The position numbers and the translations under genes were made by a program. Source: Allolucifera butyrica (lineage in GTDB: Bacteria; Bacillota; Negativicutes; Sporomusales; UPPP01). From it: DNA of 64,000 nucleotides. Below, one piece after another: positions 63,790 through 64,000 of this stretch. Under the pieces are notes generated by a model. The model ran no database searches. It was not told the DNA's origin and saw nothing but the letters and a program-made list of their open reading frames with translations. How positions within the stretch are numbered: position 1 is the stretch's first letter; each line of letters begins with the position of its first letter. Location of the stretch: assembly GCF_900476375.1 (NCBI RefSeq), contig NZ_UPPP01000056.1:54636-118635 (forward strand). The letters are read 5' to 3'.

Positions 63790-64000
63790 CTAGCTAATCC
63801 TTTCTGCATAGCGTTGTTGTACAGCTATTAATACAGTTTGCGCCGTTTGAATCAACGGCATTAAATCATATTCCACCAAATCTGCCAGCAGGGAATAGTC
63901 TTTATTCTCCATTGCCTGGCATATCCCGCCAAAAATCCTGGGAACGGCGGTTAGAATAACAGAAACAGACAAATTCTCACCCTCACCCAATGCCGCCGAC
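63790..64000 (-). CDS. C-terminal part of an unknown flagellar-locus protein (runs off the window)
   Basis: The last 69 codons of a gene whose start lies beyond base 64000; the frame stays open to the edge. The visible part is helical (GICQAMENKDYSLLADLVEY, LIQTAQTVLIAVQQRYAERIS). No family is recognised. The stop codon lies 4 bp before the Maf start, so the two are cotranscribed. Confidence 0.6.
   Translation of the reverse strand, partial: SAALGEGENLSVSVILTAVPRIFGGICQAMENKDYSLLADLVEYDLMPLIQTAQTVLIAVQQRYAERIS

Overview
The window looks like a chromosomal segment of a motile, low-to-mid GC Bacillota, most likely a diderm Negativicutes/Sporomusaceae-type anaerobe. This rests on a long-form ribosome hibernation factor, SecA with a C-terminal zinc motif, a frameshifted prfB, strong Shine-Dalgarno sites with many TTG/GTG starts, CsaB-type cell-wall pyruvylation, and a flagellin-glycosylation island. 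No rRNA, tRNA, IS element or CRISPR array was recognised. Almost all genes lie on the minus strand; the exceptions are one 67-aa gene and two TPR-glycosyltransferase genes.

Region 1 (1-19.2 kb) is housekeeping, read right to left: a zinc-ribbon protein preceded by a long structured leader or ncRNA (about 19205-19485); two tandem glutamine-type lipoprotein binding proteins, each with its own promoter and terminator; glnP-glnQ; a cold-shock protein; hpf; secA; prfB; a LmeA/DUF2993 protein; DUF5693-csaB-yitT and a split transketolase; a site-2 protease-like membrane peptidase; and ftsE-ftsX with the start of an EnvC/PcsB-like murein hydrolase activator. Several sigma-A promoters with 17-bp spacers and intrinsic terminators can be read directly.

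Region 2 (19.6-63.8 kb) is a flagellin/surface glycan island that ends at fliT, fliS and a Maf glycosyltransferase. At least four nucleotide-sugar routes are interleaved: (i) pseudaminic acid (PseB, PseC, an SpsF/PseF-like cytidylyltransferase, PseI, a PseH-like GNAT fused to ATP-grasp; no PseG seen); (ii) legionaminic acid (PtmE, LegB, LegC, LegH-like, LegG, LegI, LegF); (iii) a WecE/WecD-like pair pointing to a TDP-4-amino-4,6-dideoxygalactose derivative; (iv) a CDP-6-deoxyhexose pathway with a probable C-methyltransferase (RfbF, RfbG, C-methyltransferase, 3,5-epimerase, reductase/epimerase). About nine glycosyltransferases and two Maf transferases would assemble and attach these sugars. The 27.3-40.6 kb and 55.5-61.2 kb parts look visibly more AT-rich than their flanks, suggesting mosaic acquisition.

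The most interesting candidate system is a repeated ATP-grasp plus HAD-phosphatase pair placed inside both nonulosonic-acid blocks. In the legionaminic block it sits with a PIG-L deacetylase and a SAM methyltransferase. This suggests N-aminoacyl (possibly N-methyl-glutamyl) tailoring of legionaminic acid, and a parallel modification of pseudaminic acid. That is inference from gene content, not demonstrated.
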